DNA from: Azospirillum sp. B21
GTDB taxonomy: Bacteria; Pseudomonadota; Alphaproteobacteria; Azospirillales; Azospirillaceae
Assembly (NCBI RefSeq): GCF_008364825.1
Contig: NZ_VTTO01000007.1
Coordinates: 248,001-312,000 of the forward strand
Length of the DNA: 64,000 nt
Reading direction: 5' to 3'
The notes beneath the pieces are model-generated. The model saw only the letters and a program-made list of their open reading frames with translations, made no database searches and was not told the DNA's origin. This document shows positions 1 through 8,735 of the stretch, piece by piece. Numbering within the stretch: position 1 is the stretch's first letter; each line of letters opens with the position of its first letter. The translations under genes were made by a program, and so were the position numbers.

Positions 1-110
1 CCGACGCGGTGCGCATCGACGACGTGCTGACGCTGTCCTGGAGCGGGCGCGACGCCGTGGTGATCGCCGACAAGATCGCCGACAGCGCCCGCGCGGCCGG
101 GACGGCGTGA
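1..110 (+). CDS. C-terminal end of an ABC transporter ATP-binding protein (partial)
   Basis: Only the last 35 codons are in the window, ending at the TGA at 108-110. The tail contains an alternating hydrophobic stretch (DVLTLSWSGRDAVVIAD) of the kind found in the C-terminal TOBE domain of PotA-type ATPases. The permease gene begins one base after the stop, so the two are co-transcribed and this is most likely the ATPase of the same importer. The nucleotide-binding domain lies outside the window, so the call rests on context and on the tail. Confidence 0.55.
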   Translation, partial: DAVRIDDVLTLSWSGRDAVVIADKIADSARAAGTA

Positions 111-111
111 G

Positions 112-1899
112 ATGAGCGGACAGTCCATGGCCATGACCCAATCCCTCGGCGCCAAACGCCACTCGCCCCCGCCCGCCTGGCGCAAGCCGGTGCTGATGGG
201 CGCCCCGCTCGTCCTGCTGCTCGTCGCCTTCCTGGTCTTCCCGGTCGGGCAGCTGCTGATGCTCAGCGTCCATAACGGGCAGGGTTTCACGCTGGCGCCC
301 TATGCGCAGCTGTTCGCCTCCAGCCTCTACGTCACCGTCCTGTGGATCACGCTGAAGATCTCGCTGGCGACGACGCTGGTGGCGGTGGTGGCCGCCTATC
401 CCATCGCCTACCTGATCTCCATCGCCAAGGGGCCGGCGAAGAGCCGGCTGATCTTCTGGGTGCTGCTGTCCTTCTGGACCAGCTTCCTGGTGCGCGCCTT
501 CGCCTGGGTCGTCATCCTCGGCCGCAACGGCGTCATCAACAGCACGCTGATGTCGCTGGGCATCATCGACCGCCCGGCCGACCTGCTCTACGGCTTCGGC
601 GCGGTGCTGGTCGGCATGGTGCACGCCATGCTGCCGCTGGCGGTGATGACCATGCTGGCGGTGATGGAGAACATCGACCGCACCCTGCCGCGCGCCGCCG
701 GCACGCTGGGCGCCCGCCCCGGCACCGCCTTCTGGACCGTCTATTTCCCGCTGTCGCTGCCGGGCGTCGCCGCATCGGCGATCATGGTCTTCGTGTCGGC
801 CATCGGATTCTTCATCGTGCCCGCCCTGCTGGGCGGCCGGAAGGAGACGATGATCACCCAGCTGATCATCGATCAGGTGCAGCAGACGCTGAACTGGGGG
901 CTGGCCGGCGCCATCTCGGTCCTGCTGCTGACGGTGGTGCTGGTGGTCTTCGTGCTGTACGACCGGGTCTTCGGCTTCGCCTCGCTGACCGGCGAGAGCG
1001 CCGTGGTGCGCAACCGCGACACCGCCATGCGGCGGCTGGGCGGGCGCGTGCTGGCGGCGCTCGGGTCGGCCAGCGACGCGCTGATCGGCCTGCTGCCGCG
1101 CCGCCACCCCATCCGCGGCCGGTCGGAGCGTCCGCTGGCGCTGACCGTCTTCGTCTGGCTGCTGCTGGCGCTGATCAGCCTGCCCGCCTTCCTGATGATC
1201 CCGCTGTCCTTCGGCAAGGGCGGTCTCGCCTGGCCGCCGTCGGGCTTCACGCTGCAATGGTACCAACAGCTGCTGGACTCGCCGATCTGGATGCAGGCGT
1301 TGTGGCGGTCCATCGTGGTGGCGTTCGGCACCGGCCTCTTGTCGATGGCGATCGGCGTTCCCGCCGCCTTCCTGATGGTGCGCGGCCAGATGCGGGGCAA
1401 GGGCGCGATGCTGGCCTTCATCCTGTCGCCCATCGTCGTGCCGCGCATGATCATCGCCGTCGGCATGTTCTACGTCTTCGCCCAGATGGGGCTGGTCGGC
1501 ACCGTGCTGGGGCTGGTCATCGGCCACACGGTGGTCGCCGTGCCCTATGTGGTGATGACGATGATGGCGGTGCTGCGCAACTACGACACCCGGCTCGACC
1601 TTGCGGCGCAGAGCCTGGGCGCCCGGCCGCTCGCGGCGCTGCGCCACGTCACCTTCCCGATCCTGGGGGCCGGCATGCTGTCCTCCTTCCTGTTCGCCTT
1701 CGCCACCTCCTTCGACGAGCTGACCATCTCCCTGTTCTCCTCGGGCGGGCTGAGCGCCACGCTGCCCAAGCAGTTCTGGGACGAGGTGACGCTGCAGGTC
1801 TCCCCCGTCATCGCGGCGGTGTCGACCGGGCTGCTGCTGTTCGTCGCCACCCTGATCTACGTCGCGGACCGGCTGCGGCGGCGCAGCCTCGCCAGTTGA
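112..1899 (+). CDS. Fused two-domain ABC transporter permease, spermidine/putrescine or Fe3+ type
   Basis: An inner-membrane permease of 595 residues that carries two binding-protein-dependent permease domains in one chain, doing the work of separate PotB and PotC subunits. Each half has about six hydrophobic segments and an EAA loop: LGARPGTAFWTVYFPLSLPG near residue 200 and SLGARPLAALRHVTFPILG near residue 503. A linker rich in Arg (about 300-340) separates the halves. A second Met at codon 6 could be the true start. It directly follows an ATPase tail and precedes a DapA-family enzyme, so it probably imports that pathway's substrate; no binding protein is visible on this side. Polyamine/iron-type permease family is clear; the substrate is unknown. 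Confidence 0.85.
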   Translation: MSGQSMAMTQSLGAKRHSPPPAWRKPVLMGAPLVLLLVAFLVFPVGQLLMLSVHNGQGFTLAPYAQLFASSLYVTVLWITLKISLATTLVAVVAAYPIAYLISIAKGPAKSRLIFWVLLSFWTSFLVRAFAWVVILGRNGVINSTLMSLGIIDRPADLLYGFGAVLVGMVHAMLPLAVMTMLAVMENIDRTLPRAAGTLGARPGTAFWTVYFPLSLPGVAASAIMVFVSAIGFFIVPALLGGRKETMITQLIIDQVQQTLNWGLAGAISVLLLTVVLVVFVLYDRVFGFASLTGESAVVRNRDTAMRRLGGRVLAALGSASDALIGLLPRRHPIRGRSERPLALTVFVWLLLALISLPAFLMIPLSFGKGGLAWPPSGFTLQWYQQLLDSPIWMQALWRSIVVAFGTGLLSMAIGVPAAFLMVRGQMRGKGAMLAFILSPIVVPRMIIAVGMFYVFAQMGLVGTVLGLVIGHTVVAVPYVVMTMMAVLRNYDTRLDLAAQSLGARPLAALRHVTFPILGAGMLSSFLFAFATSFDELTISLFSSGGLSATLPKQFWDEVTLQVSPVIAAVSTGLLLFVATLIYVADRLRRRSLAS

Positions 1900-1949
1900 G
1901 CCCGGTTCCCGAACCGCCTTTCACCACTCGCTTCTTCCAAGGACAAGAC

Positions 1950-2882
1950 ATGCTTGACGCCACGAAGCTTCGCGGCATTCTGCCCGCCACCCCGACGCCG
2001 GTGACTGCCGATGGCACCATCGACGTGACGGCCTCCAGGGCGCTGTTCTCCTGGCTGTTCCGCCAGGGGATCGACGGGCTGGTCCCGCTCGGCGGCACCG
2101 GCGAGTATGGCGCGCTGGCGAAGGACCAGCGCATCCGCTTCGCCGAACTGTCGGTGGAGGCGATGGCGGGAGCCGGAGAGAAGCGCGGCCCGGTGATCGC
2201 CGGCGTGCTCGACACCGGCTATTACGACGCGCTGTCGGCCGGCCGCGACTTCGCGGCGGCCGGGGTGGACGGGCTGCTGGTGCTGACCCCCTACTACACC
2301 AACCCGACGCAGGCCGGCATCCGCGATTATTTCCTGCGCTACGCCGACGAATCGCCGGTGCCGATCCTGATCTACGAGATCCCCTACCGCACCCGCATCG
2401 CCATTGATCCGGAGATCCTGCACGAGCTGTCGCGGCACGAGCGGATCATCGGCATGAAGGCCTGCAACACCGACATGTACCATTTCCTGCGCACGGTGGC
2501 GGGGGTCGACCCGTCCTTCGCGGTGCTGAGCGGCGAGGACACGCTGTTCCCGCTGCATGTCGCGGCGGGTGCCAGGGGCGGCATCGTGGTGACGGCCAAC
2601 CTGCTGCCGCGGGCATGGCGGCTGATCCACGACCTCGCCTCCACGGGCAAGCTGGACAAGGCGCTGGAGATCCACCGCACGCTGATCCCGATGATGAACA
2701 TGGCCTTCGCCGAGACCAACCCCGGCCCGATGAAATCGGTGATGGACCTGATCGGTGTCGATGCCCCGGCGATGCTGGCGCCGCTGCGCGAGCCGGCCGA
2801 GCCGCTGAAGCGGTCGCTGCGGCGCGAACTGTCGCGCCTGCTCGTCACCTACGAGGGAATGACGGCCGCCCAACCGGCATGA
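1950..2882 (+). CDS. Dihydrodipicolinate synthase (DapA)/N-acetylneuraminate lyase family protein
   Basis: A 310-residue class I Schiff-base lyase or aldolase of the DapA/NanA family. The phosphate/keto-acid binding loop reads GGTGE at 48-52 (GTTGE in classical DapA), the catalytic Tyr is Y142 in IYEIPYRT, and the Schiff-base Lys is K170 in IIGMKAC. Length matches the family (290-310). The start is the ATG preceded by AAGGACAAG. Gene context (upstream importer, downstream IclR regulator, hydroxy-acid oxidase and short-chain dehydrogenase) points to catabolism of a sugar acid, amino acid or hydroxy-acid rather than lysine synthesis. The exact keto-acid substrate cannot be read from the sequence. 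Confidence 0.85.
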   Translation: MLDATKLRGILPATPTPVTADGTIDVTASRALFSWLFRQGIDGLVPLGGTGEYGALAKDQRIRFAELSVEAMAGAGEKRGPVIAGVLDTGYYDALSAGRDFAAAGVDGLLVLTPYYTNPTQAGIRDYFLRYADESPVPILIYEIPYRTRIAIDPEILHELSRHERIIGMKACNTDMYHFLRTVAGVDPSFAVLSGEDTLFPLHVAAGARGGIVVTANLLPRAWRLIHDLASTGKLDKALEIHRTLIPMMNMAFAETNPGPMKSVMDLIGVDAPAMLAPLREPAEPLKRSLRRELSRLLVTYEGMTAAQPA

Positions 2883-2992
2883 TCGGTTGCACCGCGCCGC
2901 GCGTGGCATTCGGTTCGCCGAATGCTATGCGTTGGTGCGGAGGTGCCGGACGACAGTCCGGCCGGATGAAGATTTCCTGGGGGGGAATGGCG

Positions 2993-3868
2993 ATGGCGCC
3001 GACAGCAGGACGGACGAAGGCGGAAGGAGCTGGGACGGACACGGGTGCGGGATCGGGTGCGGCGGCGCCGGACACGAAGAAGGCCGACCCGCGTGAATCC
3101 TCGCTGTTCGTCGGCTCGACCGAGAAGACCTTCCAGATCCTGCACGCCTTCGACGGGCCGCACCGGCAGATGCCGCTGTCGGAGATCGCCAAGGCCGCCA
3201 ACCTGGACCGCAGCGCCGCGCAGCGGCTGGTCTACACGCTGGAGGTCCTCGGCTACCTGCGCCGGGTCCACGGCACGCGCAACTATGCGCTGACGCCGAA
3301 GCTTCTGCAGTTCTCCTACAATTACCTGCGCGCCAACGAGCTGATCGAGAAGGCCTATCCCTACCTTCTGGACATCAGCCGCAGCGTCGGCGAGACCGCC
3401 AACCTGCAGGAGCTGGACGGCGCGGAGATCGTCTTCGTCGCCCGCTTCCCCGGCAAGCATCTGGTCAACATCGAATTCATGGTCGGCAGCCGCCTGCCCG
3501 CCTATTACACGGCGTCCGGCACCGCCATCCTGTCGCGCCTGCCGGAGGAGCAGCGGGAGGAGATCCTGGCCCGTACCGACCTGCGCCCGCTGACCCCCTT
3601 CACCGTCTGTGATCCCGACCGGCTGCGCGCCCGCGTGCGCGAGGCGGGCGAGAAGGGCTATGCCCTGCTGGTCAACGAGACGGTGATGGGCGACATCTCC
3701 GTCGGCGCCGCCATCACCGACGAGCATGGCCGCGCGGTGGCCGGTATCAGCATCTCCGTGCCGGCCACGCGCTGGACGTCCGAGCAGGTCGAGCAGGAAC
3801 TCGCCCGCCATGTGCAGGTGGCCGCGGCTTCCATCTCCGTCCACCCATTCGGCAGCTATTCCCGATAG
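2993..3868 (+). CDS. IclR family transcriptional regulator
   Basis: A 291-residue IclR-type regulator. After a low-complexity Ala/Gly/Thr N-terminus, a winged helix (SLFVGSTEKTFQILHAFDG, then a helix-turn-helix with LSEIAKAANLDRSAAQRLVYTLE) is followed by the effector domain (RSVGETANLQELDGAEIVFV and the C-terminal GISISVPATRWT motif). Three in-frame ATGs (2966, 2987, 2993) are possible; 2993 is chosen because a GGGGGGA run sits seven bases upstream. It lies between the DapA-family gene and the hydroxy-acid oxidase, all on the same strand, and is the likely local regulator. IclR proteins usually bind small carboxylates; the ligand here is unknown. Confidence 0.9.
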   Translation: MAPTAGRTKAEGAGTDTGAGSGAAAPDTKKADPRESSLFVGSTEKTFQILHAFDGPHRQMPLSEIAKAANLDRSAAQRLVYTLEVLGYLRRVHGTRNYALTPKLLQFSYNYLRANELIEKAYPYLLDISRSVGETANLQELDGAEIVFVARFPGKHLVNIEFMVGSRLPAYYTASGTAILSRLPEEQREEILARTDLRPLTPFTVCDPDRLRARVREAGEKGYALLVNETVMGDISVGAAITDEHGRAVAGISISVPATRWTSEQVEQELARHVQVAAASISVHPFGSYSR

Positions 3869-3896
3869 CGCCACCCCGCCGGAGGCGGTTGAAACC

Positions 3897-5111
3897 ATGG
3901 CGGCCCATCAGGCATGCCTGAACATCGACGAGTTGCGCCAGCGTGCCCGCCGCTTCCTGCCGCGCGGGCTGTTCGAGTACATCGACCGCGGCACCGAGGA
4001 TGAATCGGCGCTGCGCCGCCTGCGCGACAGCTTCGAGCAGGCCGAACTGACGCCGCGGGTGCTGGTCGATTGCGGCGAGCGCCACACCGGCGTGACGCTG
4101 TTCGGCCGCGAGCGCCCCCTGCCCTTCGTCATCGCGCCCACCGCCGCCGCCGGTCTGGTCCGCTATGACGGGGAGGTGCTGCTGGCGCGGGCCGCACGGG
4201 CCGCCGGCATTCCCTTCTGCGTCTCGACCCAGTCGATCACCAGCATCGAAGCGATTGCCGAGGCCCGGGCCGAGCTGTGGTTCCAGCTCTATGTCTGGCG
4301 CGACCGCAGCCTGACCCATGCCCTGCTGGACCGGGTCGCCGCCTGCGGCGTGGACACGCTGATCCTGACGGTCGACACCGCCGTTTCGCCGAAACGCGAG
4401 TATAACCGACACAACGGATTCAACGTGCCGGTCACGCCATCGCTGCGCGGGGCGCTGGACGTGGCGCGCCATCCGGCCTGGGCGGGCGGGGTGCTGCTGC
4501 GCCTGCTGGCGGACGGCGGCTGGCCGGGATACGCCCATTACCCGCCGCAGTTCCGCACCCGCATCACCGACGCCGCCGCCCACGACCCGATCCGACTGTG
4601 CGACCGGGTGAGCTGGGACGACGTGGCGGAGCTGCGCCGCCGCTGGCGGGGGAGGATCATCATAAAGGGCCTGCTGGCGCCGGAGGATGCGGTGCGTGCG
4701 GCAGATGCGGGGGTCGAGGCCATCGTGGTGTCGAACCATGGCGGGCGCAACCTCGACTGCGCGCCCTCGCCGCTTGCGGTTCTGCCACGGATCATGGACG
4801 CGGTCGGCGACCGGATGACGGTGCTGGCCGACAGCGGCGTGCGGCGCGGCAGCGATGCCGCGAAGCTGCTGGCCGCGGGTGCCGCGGCGGTGCTGCTGGG
4901 CCGGGCGCCGCTGTTCGGGCTGGCGGCCGGCGGACAGGCGGGGGCGGAACATGCGCTGGCGATCCTGCAGGACGAACTCGACCGGACCATGGCTCTGCTC
5001 GGCTGTCGGACGGTCGCGGAGTTGCGAACAGTCTCCTCTCCCGGGGGAGAGGGAGATCTTCCCGGAGCTATGATACTGTGGCGCTTCGGCCAGAAGCCTC
5101 CAACGTCATGA
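3897..5111 (+). CDS. FMN-dependent alpha-hydroxy-acid oxidase/dehydrogenase (lactate dehydrogenase LldD/glycolate oxidase family)
   Basis: A 404-residue flavoenzyme that oxidises L-2-hydroxy acids to 2-oxo acids. Family features in order are the N-terminal helix (LNIDELRQRARRFLP), the FMN loop PFVIAPTAAAG, the WFQLY motif, LILTVD, the Lys-containing IIIKGLLAPEDA, the active-site SNHGGRNLD and the phosphate loop LADSGVRRGSD with LGRAPLFG. GGAGG at 3881-3885 precedes the ATG. The extreme C-terminus is odd: the stretch VSSPGGEGDLPG is encoded by a C-rich/G-rich palindrome (5033-5053) like the intergenic repeats elsewhere in the window, suggesting the reading frame was extended through a repeat. 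Its stop overlaps an ATG just upstream of the next gene. Confidence 0.88.
   Translation: MAAHQACLNIDELRQRARRFLPRGLFEYIDRGTEDESALRRLRDSFEQAELTPRVLVDCGERHTGVTLFGRERPLPFVIAPTAAAGLVRYDGEVLLARAARAAGIPFCVSTQSITSIEAIAEARAELWFQLYVWRDRSLTHALLDRVAACGVDTLILTVDTAVSPKREYNRHNGFNVPVTPSLRGALDVARHPAWAGGVLLRLLADGGWPGYAHYPPQFRTRITDAAAHDPIRLCDRVSWDDVAELRRRWRGRIIIKGLLAPEDAVRAADAGVEAIVVSNHGGRNLDCAPSPLAVLPRIMDAVGDRMTVLADSGVRRGSDAAKLLAAGAAAVLLGRAPLFGLAAGGQAGAEHALAILQDELDRTMALLGCRTVAELRTVSSPGGEGDLPGAMILWRFGQKPPTS
5033..5053. repeat. Short C-rich/G-rich palindrome inside the 3' end of the hydroxy-acid oxidase gene
   Basis: The palindrome CTCTCCCGGGGGAGAG matches the core of the larger paired repeats at 14534-14650 and 58766-58880. 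Here it is translated as part of the oxidase C-terminus. It looks like a single remnant unit of that family. Confidence 0.5.
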
Positions 5112-5125
5112 GGAAAGATCGCACA

Positions 5126-5917
5126 ATGTCGAACATCGCCCCGAACACCGCCACCAACCCGAAGACGGCGATGGTCACCGGCGCCACGTCGGGATTCGGC
5201 GATGCCATCGCCCGGCGGCTGGTGGCGGAAGGCTGGCGGATCGTCGCCACCGGCCGGCGGCAGGACCGGCTGGACGCCCTGGTCGAGGCGCTGGGCGGGC
5301 CGGCGGTGGTGCATCCGCTGTGCTTCGACATCCGGGACGAGGAGGCGACGCGCGCCGCCCTGGCCTCCCTGCCGGCGGAGTTCGCCGACATCTCCGTCCT
5401 GGTCAACAATGCCGGGCTGGCGCTCGGCACCGGGGCGGCGCAGGACTGCGACCTGGACCAGTGGCGCACCATGATCGACACCAACGTCACCGGACTGGTG
5501 ACGATCACCCGGCTGCTGCTGGACCGGCTGATCGCCCGGCGCGGGCTGATCGTCAACCTCGCGTCAGTCGCCTCCAACTGGCCCTATCCCGGCGGCAACG
5601 TCTATGGCGGCACCAAGGCCTTCGTGAAGCAGTTCTCGCTGGGCCTGCGCTGCGACCTGTCGGCGCAGGGCGTGCGCGTGACCTCCATCGAGCCGGGTCT
5701 GTCGGAAAGCGAATTCACCCTGGTACGCACCGGCGGCGACAAGGCGGCCTATGATGCGCTCTATGCCGGGGCCAACCCGCTGCAGCCGGAGGACATCGCC
5801 GAGACGGTGCGCTGGGTGGTGTCGCTGCCACCGCATGTCAACATCAACAGCGTGGAGATCATGCCGGTGAGCCAGTCCTGGTCGCCCTTCAAGATCCACC
5901 GCGAAACGCCGGCCTGA
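5126..5917 (+). CDS. Short-chain dehydrogenase, YdfG-like NADP-dependent 3-hydroxy acid dehydrogenase
   Basis: A cytosolic 263-residue classical SDR. The cofactor loop is TGATSGFG near the N-terminus, with an Arg pair (ATGRRQDRL) that favours NADP. NNAG follows near residue 95, the catalytic Ser lies in NLASVAS and the YGGTK motif gives Tyr and Lys. The C-terminal SEIMPVSQ-like segment (VEIMPVSQSW) is typical of YdfG-type serine/3-hydroxy acid dehydrogenases. The start at 5126 is favoured over 5108 because AGGAAAG sits eight bases upstream; the 5108 ATG overlaps the stop of the oxidase gene. It is the last gene before a strong terminator and probably works with the oxidase and DapA-like enzyme on hydroxy acids. 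Confidence 0.88.
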   Translation: MSNIAPNTATNPKTAMVTGATSGFGDAIARRLVAEGWRIVATGRRQDRLDALVEALGGPAVVHPLCFDIRDEEATRAALASLPAEFADISVLVNNAGLALGTGAAQDCDLDQWRTMIDTNVTGLVTITRLLLDRLIARRGLIVNLASVASNWPYPGGNVYGGTKAFVKQFSLGLRCDLSAQGVRVTSIEPGLSESEFTLVRTGGDKAAYDALYAGANPLQPEDIAETVRWVVSLPPHVNINSVEIMPVSQSWSPFKIHRETPA

Positions 5918-5951
5918 CACGCAGTTCAACGCCCACCATTCACCGATTGAG

Positions 5952-5992
5952 ACGGGCGCCGCCGGACCTGCAGCCGGCGGCGCCCGTTTTTT
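5952..5992 (+). terminator. Rho-independent terminator after the short-chain dehydrogenase
   Basis: A perfect 14-bp stem (ACGGGCGCCGCCGG at 5952-5965 paired with 5973-5986) with a 7-base loop is followed by a run of T. It closes the operon that begins upstream of base 1. Confidence 0.9.
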
Positions 5993-6074
5993 CATCCCCG
6001 CCACTGGCATGTTTCGGAAAAAAATCAACGAAGCCAGACACCTGTTGCGCCCAGCAAGAATCGGTGCTTATAGT

Positions 6075-6111
6075 GCGAACGATTCGCATTATCGATGCGA
6101 GTAATACGCAT
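6075..6111 (+). promoter_or_regulatory. Probable iron-responsive (Fur-like) operator of the siderophore receptor operon
   Basis: GCGAACGATTCGCATTATC at 6075-6093 agrees with the Fur consensus GATAATGATAATCATTATC at 13 of 19 positions by my count. It is followed by an inverted repeat ATGCG-N7-CGCAT (6095-6111). The region is AT-richer than its surroundings and lies about 100 bases before the TonB receptor start. Other iron regulators (Irr, RirA) could use this site instead. Confidence 0.5.
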
Positions 6112-6208
6112 TCGCTAATTTAGCATCGACATCCGGATCGGCGTGGGGGGAACCGTGCCGGTCACCGCTGTCGTGCTGAAGGCATCGTTTGGCAGGGGAG
6201 CCGACAGC

Positions 6209-8704
6209 ATGAAACGAGTTCGCGGCAAGGCCGCCGTCCGCCACACCGCCCATCCGTGTGGCGACCGATCAGCCGCGCCTGATGCCCGCAAATCCGGCCT
6301 GCGTCCCGCCGCCGTCGCGGCCGGGCTGGCCGCCGCGGTCCTGACGGGTGGCGCGTTCCTCGCGCCCGCGGCCCATGCCCAGACGGCGGCGGCCACCGTC
6401 AACGCCGACATTCCCGCCGGCCCGCTGGGCGAGGCGCTGAGCCGCTTCGCCGCGCAGGCGGGCGTGACGGTGCAGGCCGACCCGGCGGCGGTCCGCGGCA
6501 AGACATCCCCCGGCCTGAAGGGCGCCACCACGGTGGAAGACGGCTTCCGCCGCCTGCTGGCGGGCAGCGGCTATGGGGTCGCGCGCACCGGGTCCGGCTA
6601 TGCCATCGTCGCGCAGAGCGCCGCGGCTCCGGCCGCCACCCCGACAGCATCCGCCGACAGCACGACCCTTCCGGCCCTGCAGGTGACGGCAAACGGGATG
6701 ATGCCCGGCGGGCTGGCGCAGCCCTATGCCGGCGGGCAGGTGGCGCGCGGCGGATCGGTCGGTCTGCTGGGCAGCCGCGACGTCATGGACACGCCCTTCA
6801 GCACGGTCAACTATACGTCGGAGCTGATCGAGAACCAGCAGGCGCGCACCGCGGCCGACACGCTGATCAACGACGCCTCGGTCCGGCTCACCACCGGCAG
6901 CAACGGCTTCGACGACACCTTCCAGATCCGCGGCTATGCGGTCGGGGCCGGCGATGTCGGTTTCAACGGCATGTTCGGCCTGGTGTCGTCCAACCGCGTG
7001 CCGGCGCAGATCGTCGAGCGCATCGAGCTGCTGAAGGGTCCGGGTGCCCTGGTCAACGGCATCGCCCCCGGCGGCAGCACCGGCGGCGGCATCAACATCC
7101 TGGCCAAGCGCGCCGGCGACGAACCGCTCACCCGCGTCACCACCACCTACACCAGCGACGCCAATCTGACCGCGCATGTGGATGTCGGCCGCCGCTTCGG
7201 CGAGAACAAGGAATGGGGCGTCCGCTTCAACGGCCTGATGCGCAACGGCGAGGCGTCGATCGACGGCGGCAACCTGCGCTCCGGCCTGGGCGCCCTCGCG
7301 GTCGATTACCGCGGCGAGCGGCTGCGCTGGTCGATGGACGCCATCAGCCAGCGCGACGACACCGACAATTTCCGCCCGCAGATCAGCATCCTTCCCACCA
7401 CCACCGCCATCCCCTCCCCGCCCGACGCGCGCAGCAACTGGTATCCCGGCACGGTGCTGGTGCAGAAGGACGTCACCGTCGCCTCCAACGTCGAGGTGGA
7501 CGTGACCGACAGCCTGACCGCCTATGCCGGCATCGGTTACCGCAAGGGCGAGAACGACCAGACCTTCCCCAGCTCGACCACCGCGGTGAACGCGCTCGGC
7601 AACTTCACTGTCCGCAACGCCTATTACGATTCCTACTCCCGCACGGTCAGCGGCACCGCGGGTGTCCACTGGCGCTTCGAGACCGGTCCGGTCCATCACT
7701 CGCTGAATGTCGGCTACAGCGGCTTCAAGCGCGACGAGGGCAACGCCTACATCCAGTCGGCCGGCTCCGCCCTGTCGAACATCTACAACCCGGTGCCGCT
7801 GCCCGCCGTCACCGCCGCCCGCACCTCGGCGCGCAAGTCGGCGGAAACCTCGCTGACCAGCTTCGCGGTGGCCGACACCCTGTCGGTGCTGGACGACCGG
7901 GTGATGCTGACGCTGGGCGCACGCCGTCAGAAGGTGCATGTCGACAGCTTCAGCACCGCGACCGGGCTGCAGACCGGCACCTACGATGCCAGCGCGACCT
8001 CGCCGCTGGCAGGATTGGTGGTCAAGCCGCTGTCCAACGTCTCGCTCTACGCCAACTATGCCGAGGGTCTGACGCGCGGCACCGTGGTCGGCGCCGGCTA
8101 TGCCAACACCGGCGCGGTTCTGGCCCCCTACAAGTCGAAGCAGTACGAGGCCGGGGTCAAGGTCGATTGGGGTTCGATCACCACCACGGCGGCGGTGTTC
8201 CAGCTGACCCGGCCGAACTCGATCCGCAACGCCGCCAACGAGCTGGCCTATGACGGCGAGCAGCGCAACCGCGGCCTGGAGCTGTCGGTCTATGGCGAGA
8301 TCCTGCCCGGCCTGCGCGGCATGGCCAGCGCCTCCTTCATGGACCCGCAGCTGACGCGCACCGCCAACGCCGCGGTGCAGGGCAACGACGCCGCCGGCGT
8401 GCCGGACAAGACATTCTCGGCCGGGCTGGATTGGGAAACGCCGTGGGTCCAGGGCCTCGCCCTCAACGGGCGGGTGATCTACACCTCCGGCTCCTACCTG
8501 ACCGACGCCAACACCCAGCGCTTCGACGGCTGGACCCGCTTCGACATCGGCGCGCGCTATGCCACCACCATCGTCGGCACGCCGGTCACCTTCCGCGCCA
8601 ATGTCGAGAACCTGTTCGACAAGGACTACTGGCTGACCACCGGCACCTACGTGACCGTCGGAGCGCCGCGCACGGTGCTGCTGTCCGCCTCCGCCGATTT
8701 CTGA
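6209..8704 (+). CDS. TonB-dependent siderophore receptor with N-terminal STN signalling domain (FecA/FhuA type)
   Basis: An outer-membrane ferric-siderophore receptor of 831 residues. A long Tat/Sec-like leader ends at AHAQT near residue 56, then an STN domain (IPAGPLGEALSRFAAQAGV ... GYAIVAQ), a TonB box/plug region (TLPALQVTA, then VERIELLKGPGALVNG) and a beta-barrel ending in the aromatic residue F after LLSASADF. ATG 6209 is chosen because AGGGGAG sits eight bases upstream; an earlier in-frame start at 6143 lacks a good site. The STN domain normally talks to a FecR-type anti-sigma factor, but no fecI or fecR gene lies nearby. The downstream DUF4198, DUF3649, PepSY and DUF3325 genes form a typical iron-uptake operon. 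Confidence 0.92.
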   Translation: MKRVRGKAAVRHTAHPCGDRSAAPDARKSGLRPAAVAAGLAAAVLTGGAFLAPAAHAQTAAATVNADIPAGPLGEALSRFAAQAGVTVQADPAAVRGKTSPGLKGATTVEDGFRRLLAGSGYGVARTGSGYAIVAQSAAAPAATPTASADSTTLPALQVTANGMMPGGLAQPYAGGQVARGGSVGLLGSRDVMDTPFSTVNYTSELIENQQARTAADTLINDASVRLTTGSNGFDDTFQIRGYAVGAGDVGFNGMFGLVSSNRVPAQIVERIELLKGPGALVNGIAPGGSTGGGINILAKRAGDEPLTRVTTTYTSDANLTAHVDVGRRFGENKEWGVRFNGLMRNGEASIDGGNLRSGLGALAVDYRGERLRWSMDAISQRDDTDNFRPQISILPTTTAIPSPPDARSNWYPGTVLVQKDVTVASNVEVDVTDSLTAYAGIGYRKGENDQTFPSSTTAVNALGNFTVRNAYYDSYSRTVSGTAGVHWRFETGPVHHSLNVGYSGFKRDEGNAYIQSAGSALSNIYNPVPLPAVTAARTSARKSAETSLTSFAVADTLSVLDDRVMLTLGARRQKVHVDSFSTATGLQTGTYDASATSPLAGLVVKPLSNVSLYANYAEGLTRGTVVGAGYANTGAVLAPYKSKQYEAGVKVDWGSITTTAAVFQLTRPNSIRNAANELAYDGEQRNRGLELSVYGEILPGLRGMASASFMDPQLTRTANAAVQGNDAAGVPDKTFSAGLDWETPWVQGLALNGRVIYTSGSYLTDANTQRFDGWTRFDIGARYATTIVGTPVTFRANVENLFDKDYWLTTGTYVTVGAPRTVLLSASADF

Positions 8705-8735
8705 CCTCCCTCTCCCCGATCTAGTTGGATTAGCC

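Noticed and set aside
342..1949. Long upstream extension of the DapA-family gene in frame
   Set aside because: It overlaps the permease gene completely and encodes low-complexity Arg/Ala/His-rich sequence; the family start is at 1950.
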